Shown: positions 35,460 to 43,987 of the stretch, one piece after another
How the letters are laid out: each line of letters opens with the position of its first letter
Position numbering within the stretch: the first letter of the stretch is position 1
NCBI RefSeq assembly: GCF_900107775.1
Contig: NZ_FNRF01000001.1
Coordinates: 124,001-188,000 of the forward strand
Source of the DNA: Xylanibacter ruminicola
Lineage (GTDB): Bacteria > Bacteroidota > Bacteroidia > Bacteroidales > Bacteroidaceae
DNA length: 64,000 nt
Reading direction: 5' to 3'
The notes under the pieces: model-generated
The model's database searches: none
What the model was told of the DNA's origin: nothing
Seen by the model: the letters and a program-made list of their open reading frames with translations, nothing else
Translations under genes and position numbers: made by a program

Positions 35460-35465
35460 AGCATT

Positions 35466-35795
35466 ATGAGAACAAAAGTATTATTCGTCGCATTAGCATT
35501 CGCAAGCGCTTGCTTTGCAAAGGACATCAAAACTGTGGTACTCACCACCAATCCACAGATGCACTGCAACAACTGTGAGAAGAAGATTAAGGAAAATATC
35601 CGCTTTGAAAAGGGCGTTAAAAGCATCAAGACCGATCTTGATACAAAAACTGTCACCATCGAGTACGATGCCGACAAGACGACCGTAGCCGACATCATCA
35701 AAGGCTTCGAGAAGATCAAATACGAGGCCAAAGAGGTGAAAGAAAATCCCAAGAAAGTGGATGCAACTACATCCGCCACAAAAGTATCAAAATAA
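35466..35795 (+). CDS. Periplasmic heavy-metal-associated (HMA) domain protein
   Basis: A 109-residue protein with a signal peptide (ending ACFA) and one HMA domain. The metal site is MHCNNC (Cys34, Cys37), followed by the ferredoxin-like fold (GVKSIKTDLDTKTVTIEYDADKTTVADIIKGFEKI). The tail is Lys/Thr/Ser-rich. It probably binds Cu(I) or a similar soft metal and works with the receptor encoded 6 bases upstream. Confidence 0.88.
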   Translation: MRTKVLFVALAFASACFAKDIKTVVLTTNPQMHCNNCEKKIKENIRFEKGVKSIKTDLDTKTVTIEYDADKTTVADIIKGFEKIKYEAKEVKENPKKVDATTSATKVSK

Positions 35796-35883
35796 ATTCC
35801 CATTATTGGAACGTGATATTCCCACGTTGGGAACAAAATATTCCCACGTTGGGGACAAAACGTTCCCTAGTTGGGAATAAAAT
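35796..35883 (+). repeat. Four tandem 22-bp palindromic units
   Basis: Four back-to-back units of exactly 22 bases (starting 35796, 35818, 35840, 35862). The best copies read ATTCCCACGTTGGGAACAAAAT, whose core TTCCCACGTTGGGAA is a dyad. They begin at the end of the HMA gene. No spacers, so not CRISPR. Possible roles are transcription termination, mRNA protection or a protein-binding array. Confidence 0.65.
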
Positions 35884-35941
35884 TCGCACTTTAGATGGCG
35901 AAAGTTGCGATCTTAGCTGACGTATTTTTCAGCTTTTGCAA

Positions 35942-36015
35942 AAAAATCTCTCATCTCTCACCAAATCTCTCGAAACCCGCATAAACACAGGGAATCTGGA
36001 AGATGAGAGATTTTT
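35942..36015. repeat. 15-bp perfect inverted repeat with a 44-base loop
   Basis: The arms at 35942-35956 (AAAAATCTCTCATCT) and 36001-36015 (AGATGAGAGATTTTT) lie between the end of the HMA gene and the end of the convergent symporter gene. TCTCTC-rich copies recur inside the loop and after it. Likely a bidirectional terminator or a dispersed intergenic element. Confidence 0.5.
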
Positions 36016-36063
36016 CGCATCTCTCCCCCTCGAAACGTCTGTGTACAAAGGATTTTCAGCAGA

Positions 36064-37272
36064 TTATAGGAGAGATGAACAATTTTTATTCAAATCATGG
36101 TTTACCATTGCAGAGACGCACGAGTCTGACCATACGTTCTCGGCTGTCTCAACCATATCAATAATGGTATAGATAGGCAGAATAATACCCAAGACTGCAA
36201 TTGGGGCACCTATTCCCGACATGAGCGATAGGGTAAGAAAATAGCACCCCATTGGCACACCCGCATTACCAATAGCCGATACTACCGACACAAGTATCCA
36301 AAGCAGAATGGTGCTCCATGTAAGTGGGATGCCACCATTCTGCATCACAAATAGCGATGTTACAAGAATAAAGGCGGCACATCCATTCATGTTAATGGTA
36401 GTACATATAGGTAATACAAAGCGAGCAATCTTAGGACTGATACCCAAACGGTTTTCGGCTGTATCCATAGTAACAGGCAGGGTTGCAGCACTACTCTTGG
36501 TAAAGAGTGCCATCAGTACAGCTGGCATCATCTTACTGAGCACATGAATAGGATTCAACCCGCGCACCATCAGGAACAAGGGCAGCACCACAAAGAACTG
36601 AATAACATTGCCACCCAGCACTATCAGCACATACTTGCCAATAGAATCGGCAACAATACCTGCTGATAACTGCGCCGACAACTGGGCCGAGAAAGCAACA
36701 ATGCCTAATGGCAAAGTCCAGATCAATCCACGTATCAACAAAAACAAAAGTTCCTGAAGCCCCAGCAAGCCTTTAGTCAATACGGCCTTATTTTCTGACT
36801 CTGGCAATTTCGATAGTCCAAAGCCTATGGCAAAGGCTAGCAACAATAATGAAAGTATGTTTCCATCAAAGAATGGCTTTACGATATTGTTAGGGATAAT
36901 GCTGATGATATGCTCGGTATAGGTTATCTGCGGACCGATGTCTGATACCTTTGAGCTACTATTAACCACCTCGGCAGGCAGATTACCTGGAGCTAGCAAC
37001 AAATAGAGTACGGCTCCCACAGCAGCTGCAGCAATTGTGGTAAGTAACGTATAGGTGAGCGTATGACCGAAGATACGCTTTGACCCTTTTGAGCCAAAAG
37101 TGGCAAAAGTGGTGATGACTGCCAACACTATCGTAGGTACAGCCAGCAATTGGAACAATCGGGTATAAACCGTTGCAACCAAGTTCATCACTACATCGAG
37201 CCAATTAAGCCCAAGTAAACCTAATAACGCACCAACAACAAGTGCCCCTATCCAGATGAATGTTCTTTTCAT
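36064..37272 (-). CDS. DAACS family (SLC1-like) dicarboxylate/amino-acid:cation symporter
   Basis: A 402-residue inner-membrane symporter with about eight membrane helices and the two re-entrant loops of the glutamate-transporter family. The Ser-rich hairpin is FTKSSAATLPVTMDTAE, and TTINMNGCAAFILV stands in place of the family's NMDGT segment. Substrates in the family include dicarboxylates, Glu/Asp, Ser/Thr and cystine; the NMNGC variant does not identify one. It lies downstream of SusC/SusD 2 on the same strand, but a hairpin terminator and its own nearly leaderless promoter stand between. Confidence 0.88.
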   Translation of the reverse strand: MKRTFIWIGALVVGALLGLLGLNWLDVVMNLVATVYTRLFQLLAVPTIVLAVITTFATFGSKGSKRIFGHTLTYTLLTTIAAAAVGAVLYLLLAPGNLPAEVVNSSSKVSDIGPQITYTEHIISIIPNNIVKPFFDGNILSLLLLAFAIGFGLSKLPESENKAVLTKGLLGLQELLFLLIRGLIWTLPLGIVAFSAQLSAQLSAGIVADSIGKYVLIVLGGNVIQFFVVLPLFLMVRGLNPIHVLSKMMPAVLMALFTKSSAATLPVTMDTAENRLGISPKIARFVLPICTTINMNGCAAFILVTSLFVMQNGGIPLTWSTILLWILVSVVSAIGNAGVPMGCYFLTLSLMSGIGAPIAVLGIILPIYTIIDMVETAENVWSDSCVSAMVNHDLNKNCSSLL

Positions 37273-37279
37273 ATCGAGT

Positions 37280-37288
37280 GCAAAGATA
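37280..37288 (-). promoter_or_regulatory. -7 promoter element of the DAACS symporter, nearly leaderless
   Basis: Reads TATCTTTGC on the minus strand with 8 bases from TATCTTTG to the ATG, the same spacing as at the TonB gene at 33477. Confidence 0.5.
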
Positions 37289-37304
37289 CAAATATATTTT
37301 AATA

Positions 37305-37345
37305 GTTCGGTGACGAAGCTTTAAAAAACTTCGTCACCCGAACAG
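37305..37345 (-). terminator. Hairpin terminator after SusC/SusD 2
   Basis: GTTCGG-TGACGAAG and CTTCGTCACCCGAAC form a 14-bp stem with one bulged base around an A/T-rich loop. On the minus strand it is followed by TATTAAAATA. Confidence 0.65.
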
Positions 37346-37365
37346 AACAGAGTTTTTATATGTTT

Positions 37366-38796
37366 TTATCTTTTCTTTTGTTCTACATCAAACCATAGTC
37401 GAGTAGTTATCTCGTCAGCCCCCTGATGCGATACGGCATTCTGATAGTTGGCGCCATTAAGCGACTGCTCGGTTGAAGGATAGAAGAAACGTCGTGGCAA
37501 CTGACCTGGTGACAAGGCTGAGTTTGGACCAGCCTGCAGTTCTGGATAGCCAAGACGTCGCCAGTCTGTAAAAGCATCAGGTCCCTGTCCATAATAAGCA
37601 ATCCACTTCTGCCAACCAATCTTTTCTGCCCAACGATCTGAATCGTATTTTACAGCGTCTTGGTTCAGGTAGTCATCTACATGAGTGATACCAAATTGCT
37701 GGAGCGAGGCTGTGATAGCAGCTTGATAGAGCTGTTCGGCATTAGCAGTAATAAAACCTCTGGCAGCGGCTTCGGCAAAATCGAAGAGAACTTCGGCATA
37801 TGTTAAGAATACAGCAGGCGACTCGTCGGCCAAGAAATAGGTGCCAGGCTTTGACAGGCGATAAAATCCCTGATTATTAGCAGCATCTGCATTCAAGCCA
37901 TTACCTGCTCCAACATAATCAGTAACCGACGCATCCTGAGGCAGCTGGGCAAAGACTGGCAGACGAGGATCATTAAGCGACTTCAGCTTGTCAACCAGCG
38001 TCTTCGACACACGTTGGTCATCTCGTGATGCGAATGCCGAAGCCCATGGATTCCATTGTGGCGAAGTGCCAAATACAAACTGTGCTATATCAGCATTACT
38101 ACTAATCAGATTACTACGATTGGCGTAAAGCAACGCAATGACATTCTTGGCTGCTGCCTCGTCGCGATCTGCAATCTCGAGAGCAATTCGCAATCTAAGT
38201 GCTTGGGCAAACTTCTGCCACTTTGCAATATCGCCACCATAAATCAGATCGCCCTCAACAGCACCTGCTGATGCAGAGAGTGCATTAGACGCATCCTCCA
38301 ATTCAGTAAGCAGTCCTCGCAATACATTTTCCTGAGAATCATAAGCAGGAGTTACACTCTTTCCGTATTCGCTATAAGGAATATCACCATAAAGATTGGT
38401 AAGCAGCAAGAAGGTCCAAGAGCGGAGTATATTTGCTATACCACGATAGTTGGCGTTAGCCAAGTCGGACGACTGGATGGTGGTGAGGTCGGTAAGTATC
38501 GAAGCATAAGCATCGTTCCACGTACTTGTATAGTCGGTATTGCTTACATTATAGCAATCGGGCTCTGTATATTGTATCTTTGCCCAATGTTGCGACCAAA
38601 GGAGTGTGGAGTTATAATTGGTAGTGTTACCCCAATACAGATTAGCCGCATGATACTCTACAGCAGAAAGCAGGTAAGCAGGCTGAGGATTCTCAGTTGC
38701 ATTGGGATTCTCATTTATTTTCTCCAATTCGCTATCGCAGCTAACCGACAACAGGCTCAGAGCCGCAAGAATGGCAATGTTATATATCTTCTTCAT
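37366..38796 (-). CDS. SusD/RagB-like outer-membrane lipoprotein 2
   Basis: A 476-residue surface lipoprotein (lipobox LLSVSC), the SusD partner of the transporter 18 bases upstream. NPNATENPQPAYLLSAVEYHAAN and FLLLTNLYGDIPYSEYGKS identify the SusD-like subfamily with short loops (RagB-like). The C-terminus SPGQLPRRFFYPSTEQSLNGANYQNAV is typical. No hydrolase is encoded nearby, so a peptide, amino-acid or small-molecule ligand is as likely as a glycan. Confidence 0.92.
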   Translation of the reverse strand: MKKIYNIAILAALSLLSVSCDSELEKINENPNATENPQPAYLLSAVEYHAANLYWGNTTNYNSTLLWSQHWAKIQYTEPDCYNVSNTDYTSTWNDAYASILTDLTTIQSSDLANANYRGIANILRSWTFLLLTNLYGDIPYSEYGKSVTPAYDSQENVLRGLLTELEDASNALSASAGAVEGDLIYGGDIAKWQKFAQALRLRIALEIADRDEAAAKNVIALLYANRSNLISSNADIAQFVFGTSPQWNPWASAFASRDDQRVSKTLVDKLKSLNDPRLPVFAQLPQDASVTDYVGAGNGLNADAANNQGFYRLSKPGTYFLADESPAVFLTYAEVLFDFAEAAARGFITANAEQLYQAAITASLQQFGITHVDDYLNQDAVKYDSDRWAEKIGWQKWIAYYGQGPDAFTDWRRLGYPELQAGPNSALSPGQLPRRFFYPSTEQSLNGANYQNAVSHQGADEITTRLWFDVEQKKR

Positions 38797-38814
38797 AATC
38801 TATTCAATCTGAAA

Positions 38815-41800
38815 TTAAAATTTGATATTAATATTCACTCCATATGTACGGGCTGTAGGCAATGTATATGCCTCAACACCCTGAGCATTACCTGCAGTGA
38901 TGGCTGCCTCTGGATCAATATTATCGGCCTCCTTGTAAATAGTCCACAGGTTGCGTGCAATGAAACCAATGCTTGCACCCTGAAGACCGATAAGGCTATA
39001 AACAGACTTTGGCAACTGATAGGTGATAGCAAGCTCACGCAGTTTCACATAAGAGGCATCGTAAACGTTAGCCTCAGCAATGTTGTACAGACGATGATAG
39101 TAGTTCTCGGCAGATACGATAGTGGTGTTAGGCTGACCGTTCTCGTTTACACCATCCACGATGATTCCATCCTGATATACACGAGTCTGATTGCCATTGA
39201 TATCTGCATAATAGAGGCCTCCATCACTAATCGTATATTGAGGCTGACTGATACCAATGCGGTTGCCGCCATCAATGTAGTACCACAGGCCACCATGTTC
39301 AGCGTCACGCCCTGGCAGAGTACTCTCCAACACACCAGTATATCGTCCTGTTTTATTGGTGTTCGAGAAGATAGAGCCACCAAAGCTGGCATCAATCAGA
39401 AACGACAATGAGAGGTCCTTATACTTGAAGGTATTCTGGATACCGCCAATCCAGTCTGGTGAGAACTTACCAAGGATCTTTGATGTAGAGGATACTTTAG
39501 GCAGTCCGTTCGCATCAACTACGATACGTCCCTGATCATCACGGGTATAAGCTGAGCCGAATAATGTTCCATAAGCCTCGCCTACAGTTGCCAGAATCTG
39601 AATGCCAGAACTGTATAGCTGGTAACTTGAAATCAGGCCTTCGGCGTCCAACTTAATAACCTCACTTTTGTTGTGGCCATAGTTGATATCCACATCCCAC
39701 AGAAAATCTTTAGTTTTAATAGGAGTAAGTCCTAACTGAACCTCGTAACCGCGATTGCGGATGTGGCCAGCATTACGTACCTGTGAAGTATAACCACTGG
39801 CAGCTGTTGTTGCCAAGCGCAAAATCTGGTCCTTACTATCTGTTTGATACAGAGAGAAATCAAGACGAGCACGATTATCGAACAAACGAGCTTCAAATCC
39901 TACTTCCCATGAAGAGGTACGCTCTGGTTTCAAATTAGGATTCTTTCCTTCACCGGTTGTGGTCTGTAATGGGTTTCCATTAAAGGCTGTTTCTGAGGTA
40001 AAAACAGTAGCCAACTGATAAGGATCGGCATCGGCACCTACCTGCGACCATCCACCACGCAACTTCAGAAAATTGAGCACCTTACTCTGCAAGCCAAGTG
40101 CCTCAGTCAGCAAAACGCTGGCTGTAGCTGATGGATAGAAATAACTGTTATTGCCAGAAGGAAGTGTTGAAGACCAATCATTTCTACCTGTAACATTTAA
40201 GAACGCCCAATCGCGGAAACCTATCTGAGCCGAACCATAAAGGCCGAACTGACGCAGGCGATAGAAGTAGTTCGACGACGTTAGCTGGTCGCGAGAGTTT
40301 GTCAATGTATAGAGATCGGCTACAGCCAGTCGCGGTGCTGCCTGATAGTTATTCTCATACTGCTTGTTACGTACATTGTATCCCACAAGAGCGTCAAGCG
40401 AGAAATCATCAGACAACTTCTTAGTATAGGTAGCTGTCAGCTCTGTGTTATTCTCTTGTACGGTATAGGCATCCTCCTCATATTTTCCGTAAGGTGTGCC
40501 ACTTGTTCCCCACTTCACCTTACCCTTGCGACGGTCCTGATACCAGTCGGTACTGGTACGGAAACGCAAGTCCAATCCCTTCAGAATATGGAAAGTAGCG
40601 TGTATATCGCCAATCAAACGATGACGCTCCTGACTATACGTATTATAATATGCACTCCAGTAAGGGTTTGAGTAATAGCTGGCATTCCAGTTACGCGAAT
40701 AGTCTTCGCGCAAAGAAGCATCGTCAACCTGTCGGCCAAACCATAGATACTGAAGCATCGTTGAGTTGGCACGATAGTTTGAACCTGTAGCACCTGCCGA
40801 ACCAGGGATATTTGGTGCCTTATAGATGATGTAGTTGGCAGTAGCTCCTACAGAGAGCCATTTTGCCAAATCATAATCTACATTCAGATCTACATTCGAC
40901 TTATGGTTTGAAGAACCCTCTACAATACTACGCTGATACTCATGATTAAAGCCCAAACGGAACAGGAAGTTATCGCCCGACTTGGCAATCGAAGCTCCTG
41001 TATTCTGTGTAATACCAGTACGGAAATAATCCTTTACGTTATTGGGATGCGACACCCAAGGTGTGGCCGTACGATTACCATTGGCATCAATAGGGCTATC
41101 AAACTGTGGTATCAGTAAACCAATATCCAATCGTGGTCCCCAACTCTCATCTACACCATCATTTACACCAGCTCCTTTTCCATCTACATAACTGAACTGT
41201 CCGCCAGCACCTTGTCCAAAGATATTCTGGAACTTAGGCAGACTAGTAGCCTGAGCAAACTGAGTAGAAGAATGTACTGTAACACCTAAACCTTGCTGTG
41301 CGCCCTTTCCATTCTTGGTTGTAATAACAACGGCACCATGAGCAGCACGAGCACCATAAAGAGCTGCCGCATTAGGACCTTTCAATACAGTAATCGACTC
41401 AATATCCTCCGAATTAAGATCGGCAATCGCATTCTTTGGGTCACGGCCCTGTGTCTGAGCATTCAACTGCGAGTTATCAACTGGGATACCATCTACAATG
41501 AATAAAGGCTGGTTCTCTCCTGCAATTGAGGTCTCACCACGGATAACAATACGGCTTGACCCCACATCACCCTGGGTGTTAGTGATTCGTACGCCTGCCA
41601 CTTTACCTGCCAAAGAATTAATCAGGTTATTCTCCTTGCCTTGCGACAACTGGTTAGCATCGATGCCTTGCGCGGCATAGCCAAGAGCTTTCTTCTCGCG
41701 GGATATGCCTAAAGCCGTAACTACCACCTCATTTAAATAATTAGGTACTTCAACAAGAGCAATCTGTACAGGCTCGTCGAAGTCGTACACATCTACATCT

Positions 41801-42045
41801 AAAGGACGATAACCCAGGAAATCCACTCTTAATGTCAGGGGGGCTTCAAATTTGGTTTGCAACTTAAAGTTACCATCCACATCAGTTACTACCCCTTTTC
41901 CTTTGTCACTCTTTACAATCACCGAAGCTCCAATCAATGGTTCGCCTGTTCGGACGTCGGTAATGTGTCCGCAAATCAGGTTTTGTGCAAAACCCACTAA
42001 CGGTCCGATTGAAACAAGTGTTGCAATAAACAATCTTTTTACCAT
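38815..42045 (-). CDS. SusC/RagA-like TonB-dependent transporter 2
   Basis: A 1076-residue outer-membrane transporter with a carboxypeptidase-regulatory-like N-terminal domain, plug (NEVVVTALGISREKKALGYAAQ, VLKGPNAAALYGARAAHGAVVITTK) and barrel. The first ~95 residues are almost the same as in SusC 1 (29.2-32.3 kb), for example HITDVRTGEPLIGASVIVKS in both, while plug and barrel diverge. The upstream region is superimposable on that of the encapsulin/sulfur operon, so it may import a sulfur-containing compound. That is inference from regulation only. Confidence 0.93.
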   Translation of the reverse strand: MVKRLFIATLVSIGPLVGFAQNLICGHITDVRTGEPLIGASVIVKSDKGKGVVTDVDGNFKLQTKFEAPLTLRVDFLGYRPLDVDVYDFDEPVQIALVEVPNYLNEVVVTALGISREKKALGYAAQGIDANQLSQGKENNLINSLAGKVAGVRITNTQGDVGSSRIVIRGETSIAGENQPLFIVDGIPVDNSQLNAQTQGRDPKNAIADLNSEDIESITVLKGPNAAALYGARAAHGAVVITTKNGKGAQQGLGVTVHSSTQFAQATSLPKFQNIFGQGAGGQFSYVDGKGAGVNDGVDESWGPRLDIGLLIPQFDSPIDANGNRTATPWVSHPNNVKDYFRTGITQNTGASIAKSGDNFLFRLGFNHEYQRSIVEGSSNHKSNVDLNVDYDLAKWLSVGATANYIIYKAPNIPGSAGATGSNYRANSTMLQYLWFGRQVDDASLREDYSRNWNASYYSNPYWSAYYNTYSQERHRLIGDIHATFHILKGLDLRFRTSTDWYQDRRKGKVKWGTSGTPYGKYEEDAYTVQENNTELTATYTKKLSDDFSLDALVGYNVRNKQYENNYQAAPRLAVADLYTLTNSRDQLTSSNYFYRLRQFGLYGSAQIGFRDWAFLNVTGRNDWSSTLPSGNNSYFYPSATASVLLTEALGLQSKVLNFLKLRGGWSQVGADADPYQLATVFTSETAFNGNPLQTTTGEGKNPNLKPERTSSWEVGFEARLFDNRARLDFSLYQTDSKDQILRLATTAASGYTSQVRNAGHIRNRGYEVQLGLTPIKTKDFLWDVDINYGHNKSEVIKLDAEGLISSYQLYSSGIQILATVGEAYGTLFGSAYTRDDQGRIVVDANGLPKVSSTSKILGKFSPDWIGGIQNTFKYKDLSLSFLIDASFGGSIFSNTNKTGRYTGVLESTLPGRDAEHGGLWYYIDGGNRIGISQPQYTISDGGLYYADINGNQTRVYQDGIIVDGVNENGQPNTTIVSAENYYHRLYNIAEANVYDASYVKLRELAITYQLPKSVYSLIGLQGASIGFIARNLWTIYKEADNIDPEAAITAGNAQGVEAYTLPTARTYGVNINIKF

Positions 42046-42081
42046 AATTATATAACTTTAAATTTATAAACTTTTCTGGGT

Positions 42082-42214
42082 GCAAAGGTACTACGATTGG
42101 ATATATTAACCAAATTTTAGTAAAAATCTAGAAGATTCCACCAAAATCCAAAGCCTTTCTTAGTAATTATTCTAAAATTCGATTCATATCACCAGCAAAT
42201 TAGAATGATATTCT
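42082..42214 (-). promoter_or_regulatory. Promoter and putative operators of SusC/SusD 2
   Basis: -7 box TACCTTTGC at 42082-42090 (minus strand). CCAAATTT follows at 42110, ATTCT at 42169-42173, and the dyad AGAAT-GAT-ATTCT at 42202-42214. Each of these marks falls at exactly the same distance from the -7 box as in the sulfur operon promoter (20073-20205). Confidence 0.6.
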
Positions 42215-42273
42215 TTATCGGCGTTAACACACTGATTTTTCATTATAAATTTGGATAATTACGCACTTTATCG

Positions 42274-42282
42274 TACCTTTGC
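42274..42282 (+). promoter_or_regulatory. -7 promoter element for tcdA
   Basis: TACCTTTGC 17 bases before the ATG at 42299, with TTTG at about 42249-42252 at the -33 distance. Confidence 0.55.
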
Positions 42283-42298
42283 AGCCAAATTAAAAAAG

Positions 42299-43108
42299 AT
42301 GGCAATACAAGATGCAATATTCAGACGCTCCGAACTGCTTTTAGGCAATGAATCTATGGAGCGCATCGCCCAGAAAAGGGTGATTATCTTTGGCGTGGGA
42401 GGTGTTGGTTCATGGTGCGCAGAGAGTCTGGTACGTAGTGGTATCAGGCATTTGACGATTGTGGACAGCGACCGTGTTTGCATCACCAACATCAACCGCC
42501 AGCTGATGGCTACCACAAAGACCGTCGGTCAGGTAAAGGTAGATGCACTGAAAGAGCGTTTGCTAACAATCAACCCTTCAGTAGAGATTAATGCCCTACA
42601 AAAGATTTTCACGGCAGAGAATGCAGATGACTTTGCACTTGATACTTACGATTACATCATAGATGCCATCGATTCGCTGAAAGATAAGGCTACGCTTATT
42701 CTCCTGGCTTGTCGTACTAATGCCAAACTGTTCTCATCAATGGGAGCTGCCTTAAAGCTGGATCCTACCCGTATCAAAGTTACAGAGTTCTGGAAGGTAC
42801 AGGGCGATCCACTAGCCCGCGCACTTAGAAAGAAATTCAAGTCGCAGAAGCAATTCCCTAAGCGAAAGTTCCAGTGCGTTTATAGCGACGAGCTACTGGA
42901 GAACAAAGGTCACAATGCCACCTGTGGCACCGAGAAGTGCATGTGCCCCAAAGCCCAGAATGGTCCAGGCGACAAGAGTCTGTTGAACCACGAGTGGTGC
43001 TCTTCTAAAGCCCAGATCAACGGTACGCTTGCTCATATCACCGCTATCTTTGGTTTTATGTTGGCAGGTCTGGTGATAGAAGATATAGAATATTATTCTA
43101 CGAAATAG
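42299..43108 (+). CDS. tcdA: tRNA threonylcarbamoyladenosine dehydratase (TcdA/CsdL)
   Basis: A 269-residue ThiF-superfamily enzyme that cyclises t6A37 of tRNA to ct6A. GVGGVGSWCAESLVRSGI binds ATP, with DSDRVCITNINRQLMA and IDAIDSLKDKATLI following. The C-terminal half with KFKSQKQFPKRKFQCVYSDE is characteristic of TcdA and separates it from MoeB/ThiF. The start at 42299 follows a -7 box; the longer frame from 42251 begins upstream of it. It is unrelated in role to the ThiF-like gene of the sulfur operon. Confidence 0.9.
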   Translation: MAIQDAIFRRSELLLGNESMERIAQKRVIIFGVGGVGSWCAESLVRSGIRHLTIVDSDRVCITNINRQLMATTKTVGQVKVDALKERLLTINPSVEINALQKIFTAENADDFALDTYDYIIDAIDSLKDKATLILLACRTNAKLFSSMGAALKLDPTRIKVTEFWKVQGDPLARALRKKFKSQKQFPKRKFQCVYSDELLENKGHNATCGTEKCMCPKAQNGPGDKSLLNHEWCSSKAQINGTLAHITAIFGFMLAGLVIEDIEYYSTK

Positions 43109-43210
43109 GCAAACAGGCTTCGAATCTAGCAAAAAACATCAATTAACGCCACGTTTATAGATATATTATCTAAATATCACCAGATATTTGGAGGTTATAT
43201 CTATTCTTTG

Positions 43211-43218
43211 TATCTTTG
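43211..43218 (+). promoter_or_regulatory. -7 promoter element for the LuxR-type regulator
   Basis: TATCTTTG followed by CACCC, 20 bases before the ATG at 43239. Confidence 0.55.
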
Positions 43219-43238
43219 CACCCAAAATCGGAACAGTT

Positions 43239-43880
43239 ATGGCAAAGTATATAATAGCAGATAACCAGGAGATAACAAGGTTCGCGCTCGAAAGTCTGCT
43301 CAAGCAGAACGACGAGAACCAGATATACCGTGCATCAGACAAAACAAGTCTGGTGGCCCAGTTAAAGGAGCACGAGCATGCTGTGGTTATACTCGACTAT
43401 ACCCTGTTTGATTTTGCCGACGAAGACCAGTTGCTGATTGTAAGCGAACGCTTTGCCTTATCGCAATGGTTACTTATCAGCGATGAGCTGACGCCTCAAT
43501 TCCTGCGTCGCGTCATCTACTCATCACATCAGTTCAGTATAGTATTTAAGGACGGACCGATGAAGGACGTGCGCGATGCCCTGCACGCTGTAAGTCACCA
43601 TCAGCGTTTTATCAGTCAGCGTGCGCTCGAAGTCATCATCTCGCAACAGAACGACGAAGAAAAGCCTGACATTCTGACCGCCACCGAAGCCGAAATCGTG
43701 AAAGCCATCGCTCAGGGCAAAACCACCAAGGAGATAGCCGAAGAGCGATTCTCCAGTATCCACACCATCACCACCCACCGCAAAAATATCTTCCGCAAAT
43801 TAGGCATCAACACGGCACACGAACTCATTAAGTATGCCATCCGTGCCGGCTTGGTTGATCCTTCGGAGTTCTACATCTAA
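43239..43880 (+). CDS. LuxR/NarL-type response regulator
   Basis: A 213-residue DNA-binding regulator. The receiver domain has Asp8 and the presumed phospho-acceptor Asp53 (VVILDYTLF). The C-terminal HTH (LTATEAEIVKAIAQGKTTKEIAEERFSSIHTITTHRKNIFRKLGI) is a clear LuxR type. No adjacent kinase gene, so it is an orphan. The start at 43239 fits the -7 box and the receiver; the frame from 43188 adds 17 unsupported residues. Confidence 0.88.
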   Translation: MAKYIIADNQEITRFALESLLKQNDENQIYRASDKTSLVAQLKEHEHAVVILDYTLFDFADEDQLLIVSERFALSQWLLISDELTPQFLRRVIYSSHQFSIVFKDGPMKDVRDALHAVSHHQRFISQRALEVIISQQNDEEKPDILTATEAEIVKAIAQGKTTKEIAEERFSSIHTITTHRKNIFRKLGINTAHELIKYAIRAGLVDPSEFYI

Positions 43881-43946
43881 TCCGCAATTTAGTTGATTGT
43901 TTTACTGCGTTCGTTGAATAAATTAGCACGATAGGTTTTATCATGC

Positions 43947-43954
43947 TACCTTTG
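43947..43954 (+). promoter_or_regulatory. -7 promoter element for the DUF4353 lipoprotein
   Basis: TACCTTTG followed by CAAAAC, 33 bases before the start at 43988. Confidence 0.5.
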
Positions 43955-43987
43955 CAAAACAAATGATTCACTAAAACGCATTAAAAC

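Noticed and set aside
35796-35883. Repeat array considered as CRISPR
   Set aside because: Units are contiguous, 22 bases, palindromic, with no spacers and no cas genes nearby.
38572-39411. 279-codon + strand frame across the SusC 2/SusD 2 junction
   Set aside because: Crosses two certain genes on the other strand; composition is that of an antisense frame.
42299-43108. TcdA considered as a second E1 for the sulfur carrier
   Set aside because: The C-terminal half is TcdA-specific and the gene is separate from the sulfur operon.
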